64,000 bases of DNA from Flavobacterium chilense (lineage in GTDB: Bacteria > Bacteroidota > Bacteroidia > Flavobacteriales > Flavobacteriaceae): positions 186,001 through 250,000 of the forward strand of contig NZ_LSYT01000008.1 of NCBI RefSeq assembly GCF_001602525.1, in the 5' to 3' direction. The stretch's first letter is position 1. Every line of letters starts with the position of its first letter. Positions 43,040-51,858 of the stretch are shown in pieces. Below the pieces are notes generated by a model that worked only from the letters and a program-made list of their open reading frames with translations, made no database searches and had not been told where the DNA came from. The position numbers and the translations under genes were made by a program.

Positions 43040-43846
43040 GTGAATAAAAGTTACAGCCTACATAAAATTATCGATAAAGATAATTGTCCATTCAAAGAAA
43101 AAGAATACAGCCGATTTAAGTTTGGAGATAAATTCTATGCAGAACAATTTGCTAAAGATTTATTTGCCGGTTTTGTAGGTCAGTTTAGAGAATTACTTCT
43201 TTCAGACGAGGAAATTGTTATTTTACCAAGTCCGTATTTGTCAATACCAACAGCTTCGAACTTTTTGTGTTATTACTTCAAAAAAGAATTAAACAGCTTT
43301 TTATTTAAAAACGGTAAAAAGGCAAGTATTGAATCAAAAATCTATAGAAACCAGACCTATGTTACAGATTATGGCAATTTAGATTTTAATGAAAGAGTAA
43401 ATCTAATATCAAATGATACCTATTATATTGACCGTAATTTTATTAATGATAAACTCTGCATTTTTGTAGACGATATCAAAATAACAGGCAGTCATGAACA
43501 TACGGTAAACAAGATATTGGATCAGTATAATGTAAAAGGAGACTTTATTTTTGTTTATTTCGCTGAGCTTGCAAATAAAGAGATCCATCCTAAAATTGAA
43601 AACCACTATAATTATTTTGATATTAAAAATGTTGAAGATATTATCTCAGTAATCAATAGTGAACATTTTCAATACAATACCAGAATAGTAAAATTCATTT
43701 TAAGTTTGAATGAAGAGGAGTTTGGTTTTTTAGTGAATAATATTTCTACCAAAAAAAGTGATGAGTTATTTCATCTGGCGATAAGCAATAATTATCATCA
43801 GATTTTAGAATATAAAACAAACATTAATGTAATAAAAATAGATTAA
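43040..43846 (+). CDS. Phosphoribosyltransferase-like protein of the Ter cluster
   Basis: A 268-residue protein with a PRPP-binding loop, LCIFVDDIKITGSHEHTV (139-156), in which the two acidic residues and the TG-x-(S/T) are conserved as in type I phosphoribosyltransferases. An upstream strand, IVILPSPYLSIPTASNFL (59-76), matches the region that precedes the active site. The C-terminal 70 residues form an extra helical domain of unknown role. It starts with GTG two bases behind the HAD gene and ends four bases before the next terD, which fits tight translational coupling. With the HAD enzyme it could make or process a nucleoside-like compound; this is inference from the family context. Confidence 0.78.
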   Translation: MNKSYSLHKIIDKDNCPFKEKEYSRFKFGDKFYAEQFAKDLFAGFVGQFRELLLSDEEIVILPSPYLSIPTASNFLCYYFKKELNSFLFKNGKKASIESKIYRNQTYVTDYGNLDFNERVNLISNDTYYIDRNFINDKLCIFVDDIKITGSHEHTVNKILDQYNVKGDFIFVYFAELANKEIHPKIENHYNYFDIKNVEDIISVINSEHFQYNTRIVKFILSLNEEEFGFLVNNISTKKSDELFHLAISNNYHQILEYKTNINVIKID

Positions 43847-43850
43847 AACT

Positions 43851-44405
43851 ATGGCTATCAACTTACAAAAAGGACAACGCGAAAATATAAACGCACCAAA
43901 ATTTACAATTGGTTTAGGATGGGATACAAACAATAGCACAACAGGATCAAGTTTTGACCTTGATGCATCTGTTTTTATATTAGGGGACAACAAAAAGATC
44001 TTATCTGATGCTCATTTTGTTTTTTATAATAACCTTAAATCTCCAGATGAAGCAGTTATTCATACAGGTGATAACTTAACTGGAGACGGAGACGGAGATG
44101 ATGAGCAAGTAAAAATTGACCTGACTAAAATAAACCCGGCTGTAAAAGAAATTTGCATTGTAGTAACCATTCATGATGCTGTAAGCAGAAAGCAAAATTT
44201 TGGACAAGTTAGAAACTCGTTTATCAGAATTGTAGATGACAGCAATAATACAGAAATGGTTAAATACGAATTAGAAGAAGATTTCTCTATTGAAACAGCT
44301 GTTGAATTTGGAAGAATTTACAATAAAGACGGTCAATGGAAGTTTGAAGCAATGGGCGTTGGAATGAAAGGCGGATTAGAAGATTATTTAAATAAATACA
44401 ACTAA
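43851..44405 (+). CDS. TerD family protein (copy 2)
   Basis: A 184-residue short-type TerD protein. Motifs are VGLGWD-like IGLGWDTNNS (20-29), SFDLDAS (34-40) and the calcium-site stretch HTGDNLTGDGDGDDE (71-85), followed by NFGQVRNSFIRIVDD and EFGRIYNKDGQWKFEA. It is closest to copy 4 (47118), with which it shares the C-terminus GMKGGLEDYLNKYN almost residue for residue. The long-type copy 3 follows five bases behind it. This short/long pair recurs at 47.1-48.3 kb. Confidence 0.95.
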   Translation: MAINLQKGQRENINAPKFTIGLGWDTNNSTTGSSFDLDASVFILGDNKKILSDAHFVFYNNLKSPDEAVIHTGDNLTGDGDGDDEQVKIDLTKINPAVKEICIVVTIHDAVSRKQNFGQVRNSFIRIVDDSNNTEMVKYELEEDFSIETAVEFGRIYNKDGQWKFEAMGVGMKGGLEDYLNKYN

Positions 44406-44410
44406 AAAAC

Positions 44411-45019
44411 ATGGCAATTAATTTAGAAAAAGGACAACGTATAAATCTTGAAAAAAGTAACGGAACCAAATTACAAAATATTTGTGTAGGTGTAAATTGG
44501 GGAGCTATTGAGAAAAAAGGTTTTTTTGGAACAAAAAAAGAAGCAGTAGACTTAGATGCGAGTTGTGCGATTTATGATGAGAAAAAAAATCATATTGATT
44601 CTGTAAACTTCAGAAAATTAATTTCAAACGATCGCGCTGTTAAACATAGCGGAGACGATTTAACAGGAGATTTAAATGGTGATGACGGTTTAGATAATGA
44701 AGTGATCACTTTAGATTTTTCGCAATTAACACCGGCAGCAAACCATGTTGCATTTTTTATAAATAGTTTCAGAGGACAGGATTTTAAAGATATTCCTTTT
44801 GCATCTATTCGTATTTACGAAGGAACACCAACGAGAGTTAGTCAGGAATTTGCACGTTTTGATATTGCAAACGATGCAACTTTTGCTGGAAACGTTTCTA
44901 TGGTTTTAGGAGTATTTTATAAAAGAAATGACGAATGGAAATTTAGCGCAGTTGGGGTTCCAACGAGTGATAAAAAGTTAGAGCAGACTATCGTTACAAT
45001 TCAACAAAATCATCTATAA
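44411..45019 (+). CDS. TerD family protein, long type (copy 3)
   Basis: A 202-residue variant of the TerD fold. It opens MAINLEKGQRINLEK and has an insertion before the acidic core (VGVNWGAIEKKGFFG, 27-40). Then follow VDLDASC (46-52) and HSGDDLTGDLNGDDGLDNE (79-97), in which the aspartates of the calcium site are kept. The pattern (GVNWGAI, GLDNEVI, IRIYEGTPTRV) is that of the TerZ/TerF-like branch. It probably forms mixed complexes with short-type TerD proteins. The telA gene begins six bases behind it. Confidence 0.92.
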   Translation: MAINLEKGQRINLEKSNGTKLQNICVGVNWGAIEKKGFFGTKKEAVDLDASCAIYDEKKNHIDSVNFRKLISNDRAVKHSGDDLTGDLNGDDGLDNEVITLDFSQLTPAANHVAFFINSFRGQDFKDIPFASIRIYEGTPTRVSQEFARFDIANDATFAGNVSMVLGVFYKRNDEWKFSAVGVPTSDKKLEQTIVTIQQNHL

Positions 45020-45025
45020 ACTAAA

Positions 45026-46114
45026 ATGGAAGAAAATCAATTAGTTACTCAGGAAAATACCGCTTTGATTGACAAAGATGGTAATGTGAATTTAACTTCA
45101 ATCTCAGAAGCTGAAGTAAATAGTTTTAAATCGATTTCAAATCAGTTAAACGAAAATGATGCGAATTCGATTCTGAATTATGGAGCCGAAATTCAAAATT
45201 CTATCGCCAAACAAAGTGATACTTTCTTAACTAATGTTAGAACCTATAATTCTGGTGAAGTAGGAACTTTGATTAATGATTTGTTGACAGAATTAAATTA
45301 TGTTGATGTTGATCAATTGGATCAGGGACCTTTTAAACGCTTTTTGTCAAAAATTCCATTACTAAATAAATTAGTAGTCGATGTCAAAAAGTTATTCCAG
45401 CAATATGATAAGATCACGGTTAATATTGATAAAATCAGTAATAAAGTAAAAGCCGGAATGATCAATTCTGTAAAAGATAACAGTGCACTTCAAACCATGT
45501 TTGACGGAAATGTTGGTCTTATAAAAGAAATGGAAAAACACATTATTGCAGGTCAGATTCGATTTAAAGAATTAAACGAAGAACTTGCTGTAATGGAAGG
45601 AAATCCAGCTCAATATCAGGATTATCAGATTTCAGACAAAAGAAACTTCATTAATCGTCTGGACAAACGTCTGGCCGATATGAAAATTGTTCGTTTCATT
45701 ATGTTGCAGTCTTTAGCGCAAATACGTGTGGTACAAAATAACAACACATCAATTGCAGAGAAAGCACAGTCAATCCTGACTACAACAATGCCAGTTTGGA
45801 AAAACCAGCTTACGCTTGCTGTAGCACTTCAAAGACAAAAACAAAATATTGAAGTTCAAAGAAGAGTGTCTGAAACTACCAATACCATTTTGCAGAAAAA
45901 TGCTGAAATGTTAAAACAAAATAGTATTGAAGTAGCCAAAGAAAATGAAAATACAGTCGTTTCATTAGAAACATTAAAAATGACTACCAAATCATTAATA
46001 GATACTTTAACCGAAGTAAAACAAATTCACGAACAAGGCACAGAAACCCGCAGACAGCTTGATGCTGGATTACAAAGCCTTGAAGTAGAATTGAAAAAAG
46101 GGGTTATAAGCTAA
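45026..46114 (+). CDS. telA: Toxic anion resistance protein TelA
   Basis: A 362-residue helical protein of the TelA/KlaA family, found with TerD genes in tellurite- and stress-resistance loci. Recognisable parts are FKRFLSKIPLLNKLVVDVKK (about 105-124), the core AGQIRFKELNEELAVMEGNP, and VRFIMLQSLAQIRVVQNNN and TTMPVWKNQLTLAVALQRQK, the most conserved stretch of the family. The C-terminus is an amphipathic helix that may form a coiled coil. There is no signal peptide, so it should act in the cytoplasm or at the inner face of the membrane. Molecular role unknown. Confidence 0.93.
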   Translation: MEENQLVTQENTALIDKDGNVNLTSISEAEVNSFKSISNQLNENDANSILNYGAEIQNSIAKQSDTFLTNVRTYNSGEVGTLINDLLTELNYVDVDQLDQGPFKRFLSKIPLLNKLVVDVKKLFQQYDKITVNIDKISNKVKAGMINSVKDNSALQTMFDGNVGLIKEMEKHIIAGQIRFKELNEELAVMEGNPAQYQDYQISDKRNFINRLDKRLADMKIVRFIMLQSLAQIRVVQNNNTSIAEKAQSILTTTMPVWKNQLTLAVALQRQKQNIEVQRRVSETTNTILQKNAEMLKQNSIEVAKENENTVVSLETLKMTTKSLIDTLTEVKQIHEQGTETRRQLDAGLQSLEVELKKGVIS

Positions 46115-46135
46115 AAAGAATAAGGAATTAACGGA

Positions 46136-47104
46136 ATGCAGCAAGAGGAAGAGGAAAGGTACGTTCAAATAATAAAAGACAGTAACAGAAAGCTTGTGGT
46201 TTTAAAATTGTTGTCCAATTTTTTTAACCACAAGGATTTTGTTGGCGTTTTGGTAAGAACAAAAGTAATTCATTCTCTTTTTCAAAAGAACCAGACATTA
46301 GATATTAATAAATTAGAATTGTTTCATATTCAGTTTACAAATAGTCTGATTGATTTGTTTCAGAAAATAAAAAAATCTAAAGAACAGCAGTATACGCTCA
46401 TTTCAGATGAAATATATATTAACAGTGATATAATTTCGAAACTGAATTCTGAAATTGAAGACGAAAAATTCTCTGATCAGACAAAAGAGCATGCTCAAAA
46501 AATGTCAAAAAAAATTGAAGAGCTTTATCAGATTTTTGCATCAGATAATAATAGTTTTTTTGACTGGCATGATGTTATCGCTTTTTCAGACGGAATAAAA
46601 TCAGAATATTACAGAGAGATTACTATTGATCAATATGAAAAACTGACTTTTGGAGATAAAAAAAAATATGAAAATAAGTATGTTACGTTCGAAAAAAAGC
46701 TTTTAGGCCGTCTTAACATACTCAATTTTAAGATTAAATTTTTATGCGGTCTGGTCTGTAATAATGAGATCATTGAAGTCTATGAATTTAGAGATTCTAA
46801 CGATAAGTTCATTTTTATTGGAAATGAAAAATCTTTTTCTTTCATCGAAAAAGACATCGAAAAAGAGGTAGATCTTTCAAAAAATAATTCGGCTAAAGAA
46901 GAAATTATAGCACAATTGAAAGATAAAAACACTTTGTTAGAATTAGAATTAAGCACAATTAAAACCTCTCTTCCAGAAAGTGTACAAGAGGTTTTAAAAG
47001 ATTATTTGAATAAAATATCATCCGTAGACTTTTTAGAAGATTTACAAAATGTCGACGAGCAAACGAATATTTTAAAAACAATGTTGAATATTAATATAAA
47101 GTAA
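46136..47104 (+). CDS. Unrecognised protein inside the Ter cluster
   Basis: A 322-residue soluble protein that I cannot assign. It begins with an acidic helix (QQEEEERYVQIIKDSN) and is largely helical up to about 150. A more conserved-looking centre follows (FDWHDVIAFSDGIKSEYY, LTFGDKKKYENKYVTFEKK), then a small beta-like region (LCGLVCNNEIIEVYEFRD, DKFIFIGNEKSFSF). The end is coiled coil (EEIIAQLKDKNTLLELEL) with a helical tail. It lies between telA and the second terD pair with gaps of 21 and 13 bases, so it is surely co-expressed with them. A scaffold or TelA partner would fit. Confidence 0.75.
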   Translation: MQQEEEERYVQIIKDSNRKLVVLKLLSNFFNHKDFVGVLVRTKVIHSLFQKNQTLDINKLELFHIQFTNSLIDLFQKIKKSKEQQYTLISDEIYINSDIISKLNSEIEDEKFSDQTKEHAQKMSKKIEELYQIFASDNNSFFDWHDVIAFSDGIKSEYYREITIDQYEKLTFGDKKKYENKYVTFEKKLLGRLNILNFKIKFLCGLVCNNEIIEVYEFRDSNDKFIFIGNEKSFSFIEKDIEKEVDLSKNNSAKEEIIAQLKDKNTLLELELSTIKTSLPESVQEVLKDYLNKISSVDFLEDLQNVDEQTNILKTMLNINIK

Positions 47105-47117
47105 AAGGATAAATAAA

Positions 47118-47669
47118 ATGGCAATTAATTTAGAAAAAGGTCAAAGACAAAGTATTGATGCACCAAAATTTACTGTAGGACTTGGTTGGGACAGTAATTC
47201 GAGTAATACAGGTTCAGATTTTGATTTAGACGCGTCAGTTTTTTTGGTTGGAGCAAATGGCAAAATTCCAAATGACAACCATTTCGTTTATTACAATAAC
47301 CTAAAATCGCCTGATGGAGCAGTAACTCATACCGGAGACAACTTAACAGGTGCCGGGGACGGAGACGATGAAAAAATACAAATTGATTTATCTACAATAT
47401 CTCCGGATGTTCATGAAATTTCGTTTGTTGTAACGATTCATCATGCTGATACAAAAAGACAAAACTTTGGACAAATAAGAAATTCATATATCAGAATCCT
47501 GGATCAGACTAATACAGAATTGGTTAAGTATGAACTAGATGAAGATTTTTCTATTGAAACTGCTGTTGAGTTTGGAAGAATTTACAAAAGAAACAATGAA
47601 TGGAAGTTTGAAGCGGTTGGTATAGGAATGAAAGGCGGTTTACAGGATTATTTAAATAAATATAATTAA
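47118..47669 (+). CDS. TerD family protein (copy 4)
   Basis: A 183-residue short-type TerD protein. It shows GLGWDSNSSN, DFDLDAS and HTGDNLTGAGDGDDE, followed by NFGQIRNSYIRILDQ, EFGRIYKRNNEWKFEA and the same ending GMKGGLQDYLNKYN as copy 2. The likeness with copy 2 extends over the whole length, including the first 15 residues. Its partner, long-type copy 5, starts 17 bases behind it. Confidence 0.95.
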   Translation: MAINLEKGQRQSIDAPKFTVGLGWDSNSSNTGSDFDLDASVFLVGANGKIPNDNHFVYYNNLKSPDGAVTHTGDNLTGAGDGDDEKIQIDLSTISPDVHEISFVVTIHHADTKRQNFGQIRNSYIRILDQTNTELVKYELDEDFSIETAVEFGRIYKRNNEWKFEAVGIGMKGGLQDYLNKYN

Positions 47670-47686
47670 TTAAAATACTATTAACT

Positions 47687-48346
47687 ATGGCAATTAACTT
47701 AACCAAAGGGCAAAAAATTGATTTAAGAAAAACAAGTGGTGAAACATTAGTTAATTTCTGTGTTGGTGTAAACTGGGGAGCAATTGAAACTAAAGGTTTT
47801 TTAGGATTATCAAAAAATGTAACAGAAATCGACCTGGATTTGAGCTGTGTATTAATTGATGATCAAAACAAACTTTGTGACCATTTGTATTCTCCTTTAT
47901 ACAGAGCAGAAGTATTACAGCAATTTGGTCTTCCAAAAGGCAAATTATTAAGTGTAGACGGCGCTCTTAAACACACAGGTGATGACCTTGCAGGAGATAC
48001 CGGAGGAGATGATGGTCTGGATAATGAAATTATCACTGTTGACCTTTCTAAAGTTGATGCTAAAGTAAATCAGATATTTTTCTTTTTAAATAATGCGGGA
48101 AAAGAAGATTTCTCCCAAATTCCATATGCAAAAATCAGGATGTACGAAGGTACTCCAACAAAAGTAGTTTCAGAATTCGCTTCCTATAATGTTTCTGCAG
48201 ATCGTCAGTATGTAAACAAACGTTCCATTATCATGGGGAAATTGTACAAACGCAATGGCGAATGGAAATTCAGTGCTATTGGTGACCCAACAGATGATAC
48301 ATTCTTAGGACAAACTATTCATAAAATCGTTCAGTCTTACTTATAA
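47687..48346 (+). CDS. TerD family protein, long type (copy 5)
   Basis: A 219-residue long-type TerD protein, the counterpart of copy 3: CVGVNWGAIETKGFLG, EIDLDLSC, HTGDDLAGDTGGDDGLDNE, KIRMYEGTPTKV and LYKRNGEWKFSAIG align directly. It carries an insertion of about 15 residues (SPLYRAEVLQQFGLPKG) between the DLDLS motif and the calcium-site loop, which copy 3 lacks. In the DLD(A/L)S core, Leu replaces Ala. A 208-base gap follows, the first real break in the cluster. Confidence 0.92.
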   Translation: MAINLTKGQKIDLRKTSGETLVNFCVGVNWGAIETKGFLGLSKNVTEIDLDLSCVLIDDQNKLCDHLYSPLYRAEVLQQFGLPKGKLLSVDGALKHTGDDLAGDTGGDDGLDNEIITVDLSKVDAKVNQIFFFLNNAGKEDFSQIPYAKIRMYEGTPTKVVSEFASYNVSADRQYVNKRSIIMGKLYKRNGEWKFSAIGDPTDDTFLGQTIHKIVQSYL

Positions 48347-48554
48347 TAGAAATAAAAAAGTATTTTCTTAACTTATAATATCTCCGCCATCATTGGAACA
48401 AAACACTAAAGTCAAAGTTTCCGGGGCGGAGTTTGTTTAAGAAAGCTTACCCTCATTATATTTCTTATTGATAAGTTATATCCGATTCTTGTAAATTTCC
48501 AGGATTAGTTTTTAAGATTTAAATAATTTACATCCTTAAATCATCTAAAGTACT
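48347..48554. other. Structured gap between TerD copy 5 and the first TerY gene
   Basis: CTCCGCC (48382-48388) and GGCGGAG (48425-48431) pair over a 36-base loop, and TTCTTAA/TTAAGAA outside them can extend the structure. It could be a terminator-like or regulatory hairpin dividing the sensor half of the cluster from the phospho-signalling half. No open frame fits. Confidence 0.35.
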
Positions 48555-49190
48555 ATGAGAAGACTACCCGTATATTTTTTGTTAGATACATCCGGTTCTA
48601 TGTATGGAGAACCCATTCAGGCTTTGAATAATGCTTTAAGCGGAATGATTAATACATTGCGTTCAGATGCTCAGGCTTTAGATTCACTCTGGATTAGTAT
48701 TATAACCTATGATCGCGAAGTAAAAGAAATTGTTCCGTTAACAGAACTGGTTCACTTTCAACTGCCCGAAATTACATGCCCTCAAAGCGGTCCCACTAAT
48801 ACAGGTGCAGGATTAGATTTTGTGATTCAAAAAGTAAATAAAGAAGTTATAAAAGGTTCAGCTACCCAAAAAGGAGACTGGAAACCTTTGCTCTTTATTT
48901 TTACTGATGGAAAACCTTCTGATATTCAGTTATACAGAGAAAAAACCAGAGAAATACGAAATATGGGTTTTGGAGCTGTTGTAGGATGTGCAGCCGGACA
49001 TATGGCAAATGATGATATTTTAAAAGAATTGACAGATAATGTAGTGCATCTGGCATCAGCAGATAGTTCTACACTGAAACAATTTTTTAAATGGGTTTCT
49101 GAAACAATTGAGCAGGGCAATAAAAGTCAGGGAACAGGAGAACGGGTAGAGCTGCCTCCGCCACCAAGTGAAATAATCGTGGTGATTTAA
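48555..49190 (+). CDS. TerY-type VWA domain protein
   Basis: A 211-residue von Willebrand factor A domain. The MIDAS metal site is intact: LLDTSGSM (Asp11, Ser13, Ser15), the threonine in SGPTNTGAGL and the aspartate in FIFTDGKPSD. There is no signal peptide or membrane helix. TerY proteins are cytosolic VWA proteins that in Ter clusters accompany a PP2C phosphatase and a kinase and are thought to gate protein interactions through the metal. The C-terminus, ELPPPPSEIIVV, is proline-rich. Confidence 0.92.
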   Translation: MRRLPVYFLLDTSGSMYGEPIQALNNALSGMINTLRSDAQALDSLWISIITYDREVKEIVPLTELVHFQLPEITCPQSGPTNTGAGLDFVIQKVNKEVIKGSATQKGDWKPLLFIFTDGKPSDIQLYREKTREIRNMGFGAVVGCAAGHMANDDILKELTDNVVHLASADSSTLKQFFKWVSETIEQGNKSQGTGERVELPPPPSEIIVVI

Positions 49191-49392
49191 TACTGAAAAG
49201 CTTAATTGAAAAACAGTTACGGAGCAAAATCTGAAAGAGTAAGAGTTTTTTGTCCGTATTTTAATTACAACCATTTTTTCCATATCCAATTTCCTAAAAA
49301 CGATTATAAAACCTTTTCAGGTAAGAGCAGGTTTAGCAGTTTGCAGATTGTATTTCTAATTATTTTTTTAATGCTATTAAATTTCCATTAAA
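49191..49392. other. Gap between the two TerY genes
   Basis: About 200 AT-rich bases with no hairpin followed by a T tract. A 61-codon TTG frame lies here, but it has no coding look. A promoter for the second TerY gene is possible. Confidence 0.35.
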
Positions 49393-50445
49393 ATGAGAAG
49401 ATTACCCATATATTTTCTAATTGATATTTCGGAGTCAATGGTTGGAGAACCTATTCAGCAGGTTGAAGAAGGATTGTCGACTATTATTCAGGCCTTAAAA
49501 ACAGATCCACATGCACTTGAAACCGTTTTTGTTTCGATTATTGTGTTTGCCGGACAACCAAAAACATTGGTTCCGTTACAGGAAATAGTGAGTTTTTATC
49601 CTCCAAAATTTCCAATCGGAAGCGGTACATCATTAAGCAAAGGCTTAGGGCATTTAATGTATGAATTAAGAACTAATATCGTTAAAACTACCTATGAGGT
49701 AAAAGGCGACTGGAAACCTATAGTTTTCCTTTTTACTGATGGAGTTCCAACTGATGATACCCGTGCAGCGATAAACGAATGGAAACAAAACTGGCAGAGA
49801 ACCGCCAATTTAATTGCGATTTCTTTTGGCAATGAAACCGATACAAAAATACTAGGCGAGCTAACTGAAAACGTCCTTCATTTTAAAAATACAAATGTAC
49901 AGTCGTACAAAGAGTTTTTTAAATGGGTAACAGATTCTATTAAAACAAGCAGTATAAGTGTCGAAAACAATTCGAGTGGCTTTGAACTGGCAAAACTAGG
50001 CGGAGAAACCCTTTCAAAAATAGATTTAACCAAAGAAACACCAAATCGTCAGTATGTCGATGACAATTTTGTGGTTTTGAACGGAAAATGCCAGAATACA
50101 AAAAGGCCGTATTTAATGAAATACCGCAAAACCCTTGCAGAATCTATTTATGCGGGAATCGAATTATCATCCAAAAGTTACAAGCTGGTTGGGGCGTATC
50201 AGGTTGATAATTCCTATTTTGAACTCGCAGATACAGGAAGTTTCAATACTAAAGTAAACACAGAAGAGCTTATAGGAGGTCCACATTGTCCGTGTTGTGG
50301 TAATCAAATTGCATTTGCAGTTTGTGTATGTGATAAAATACATTGCATTGGAGATGAAGATATCAGTACCTGTCCATGGTGTAACAATCAGGGAAGTTAT
50401 GGTTACGGCGAAGGCGGATTTGATGTAAACAGAACACAGGGATAA
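49393..50445 (+). CDS. TerY-type VWA protein with C-terminal zinc ribbon
   Basis: A 350-residue protein. The first 195 residues repeat the VWA domain of the gene before it (MRRLPIYFLIDISESM with MIDAS Asp11, Ser13, Ser15; SGTSLSKGLGH; FLFTDGVPTDD). Its C-terminal part (about 215-350) is a TerY-C domain ending in a cysteine-rich knuckle: HCPCCGNQIAFAVCVC and CIGDEDISTCPWCNNQG, enough for two zinc ions. The PP2C gene starts three bases behind it. This gene and the two that follow form the phospho-signalling trio of Ter systems. Confidence 0.92.
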   Translation: MRRLPIYFLIDISESMVGEPIQQVEEGLSTIIQALKTDPHALETVFVSIIVFAGQPKTLVPLQEIVSFYPPKFPIGSGTSLSKGLGHLMYELRTNIVKTTYEVKGDWKPIVFLFTDGVPTDDTRAAINEWKQNWQRTANLIAISFGNETDTKILGELTENVLHFKNTNVQSYKEFFKWVTDSIKTSSISVENNSSGFELAKLGGETLSKIDLTKETPNRQYVDDNFVVLNGKCQNTKRPYLMKYRKTLAESIYAGIELSSKSYKLVGAYQVDNSYFELADTGSFNTKVNTEELIGGPHCPCCGNQIAFAVCVCDKIHCIGDEDISTCPWCNNQGSYGYGEGGFDVNRTQG

Positions 50446-50448
50446 TTC

Positions 50449-51855
50449 ATGGAAGAGACTAAAAGATATATTCAGTCTTTTTTATCACAAAAGAAAATTG
50501 ACATTTCTTCACGAAAAACAGCTCTTTTTGAAGAATTTGTATCCAGTGAAAAAAATGTAAATGCAGTAAAAATAATTCAGGAAAACCAAAAAATGATTAT
50601 GCAGGACTGGATATTGAAAAACAGAATTGATGATATTTTGAATCAGGCGGTATTGATACCCAATGCTACTGTAAACAAAAAATATCAGGCAAAAATTGAT
50701 TTCAATGTTTTGGGCTGGAATGATTTTATTTCTTTTGAGGTTAAAGGTTTAGATAATACAGGTCTTGAATTTAATCAGGAAAATGAATTAATAGGAATTC
50801 CGGAAATAAGCGGCGATTTAAAAATAAAGATATGGTTTAAGGTTAAAGGCGAAGCAGAAGATTCGGTTTTAAATGAAAAAACAATAACACTTATTATAAA
50901 TCCTGATCCAAAATTGTTGTGGAAAAACCTTGTAAGCAATCAGGAAGATCTTTTTTGGAAACCAGATAATGAAATTGTTACAGCTAAATTTTTAGATAAA
51001 AATATAGTAATAGCTTCAAAAAGAGGAAGAAGCCATGCCAATGTTGGTTCTTTTAGAGAAGATGATTTTGCATTTAAAAACTTTAAAGAAACTGGCTGGA
51101 GTATTCTTGCAGTTTCGGATGGTGCAGGTTCGGCCAAATTATCAAGAAAAGGATCAGATTTAGCCTGTAACTCGGTTATTCAATATTTTGAAGAAAATTT
51201 AAATGCACAAAATTTAAAAGAATTTGATCAGGTTTTGGCCGACCATCATAATAAAGTAAGTGATGAAACATCAGAAAAAATAAATCAGTTTGTTTATCAA
51301 AATCTCTCAAAAGCAGCTCATTTTGCGCATCAGAAAATAGAAGATTTTGCAATTAAAAATGAAGCGGATCTGAAAGATCTTCATGCAACTTTAATTTTTG
51401 CCCTGGTTAAAAAATATGATTTTGGATATTCCATTCTAACATTCGGAATTGGCGATTGCCCAATAGGATTATTAAATAAAGATCTTACCGAAATTAAATT
51501 AATGAACTGGCTGGATGTTGGTGATTTTGGTGGCGGAACACGTTTTATTACCATGCCTGAAATTTTTCAAAATGATAATTTTCCAACACGATTTGGTTTT
51601 AAATTAATGGATGATTTCTCTTTTTTAATGTTAATGACAGACGGAATTTATGATCCTAAATTTGTCGTGGAAGCCAATTTGGAAAAAATCGAAAAATGGA
51701 ACGGATTTCTTGAAGATTTAAAAGGGAAAAATGAAGATAGAATCAAAGTTGATTTTGATCCCGAAAACACTCAAATTGCACAGCAGCTTTCAGCATGGAT
51801 GGATTTTTGGAGTCCTGGAAACCATGATGACAGAACGCTGGCAATAATTTATTAA
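50449..51855 (+). CDS. PP2C-type protein phosphatase with extra N-terminal domain
   Basis: A 468-residue protein. Residues about 190-468 form a PP2C metal-dependent Ser/Thr phosphatase: GSFREDDFAF (first aspartate), ILAVSDGAGSAKLSRKGSDLA (the metal-binding DG), DLHATLIFALV, TFGIGDCPIGLL, LMLMTDGIYDPKF and NHDDRTLAIIY with the last metal aspartate. All metal ligands that can be judged are present. The N-terminal 180 residues are a separate region with a beta-sandwich flavour (YQAKIDFNVLGWNDFISFEV), perhaps for target binding. It is coupled to the TerY gene before it and the kinase gene behind it (three bases each). Confidence 0.92.
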   Translation: MEETKRYIQSFLSQKKIDISSRKTALFEEFVSSEKNVNAVKIIQENQKMIMQDWILKNRIDDILNQAVLIPNATVNKKYQAKIDFNVLGWNDFISFEVKGLDNTGLEFNQENELIGIPEISGDLKIKIWFKVKGEAEDSVLNEKTITLIINPDPKLLWKNLVSNQEDLFWKPDNEIVTAKFLDKNIVIASKRGRSHANVGSFREDDFAFKNFKETGWSILAVSDGAGSAKLSRKGSDLACNSVIQYFEENLNAQNLKEFDQVLADHHNKVSDETSEKINQFVYQNLSKAAHFAHQKIEDFAIKNEADLKDLHATLIFALVKKYDFGYSILTFGIGDCPIGLLNKDLTEIKLMNWLDVGDFGGGTRFITMPEIFQNDNFPTRFGFKLMDDFSFLMLMTDGIYDPKFVVEANLEKIEKWNGFLEDLKGKNEDRIKVDFDPENTQIAQQLSAWMDFWSPGNHDDRTLAIIY

Positions 51856-51858
51856 GAT

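Noticed and set aside
49206..49391. 61-codon TTG-started frame between the TerY genes
   Set aside because: Weak start, no family resemblance and composition like the surrounding intergenic DNA.
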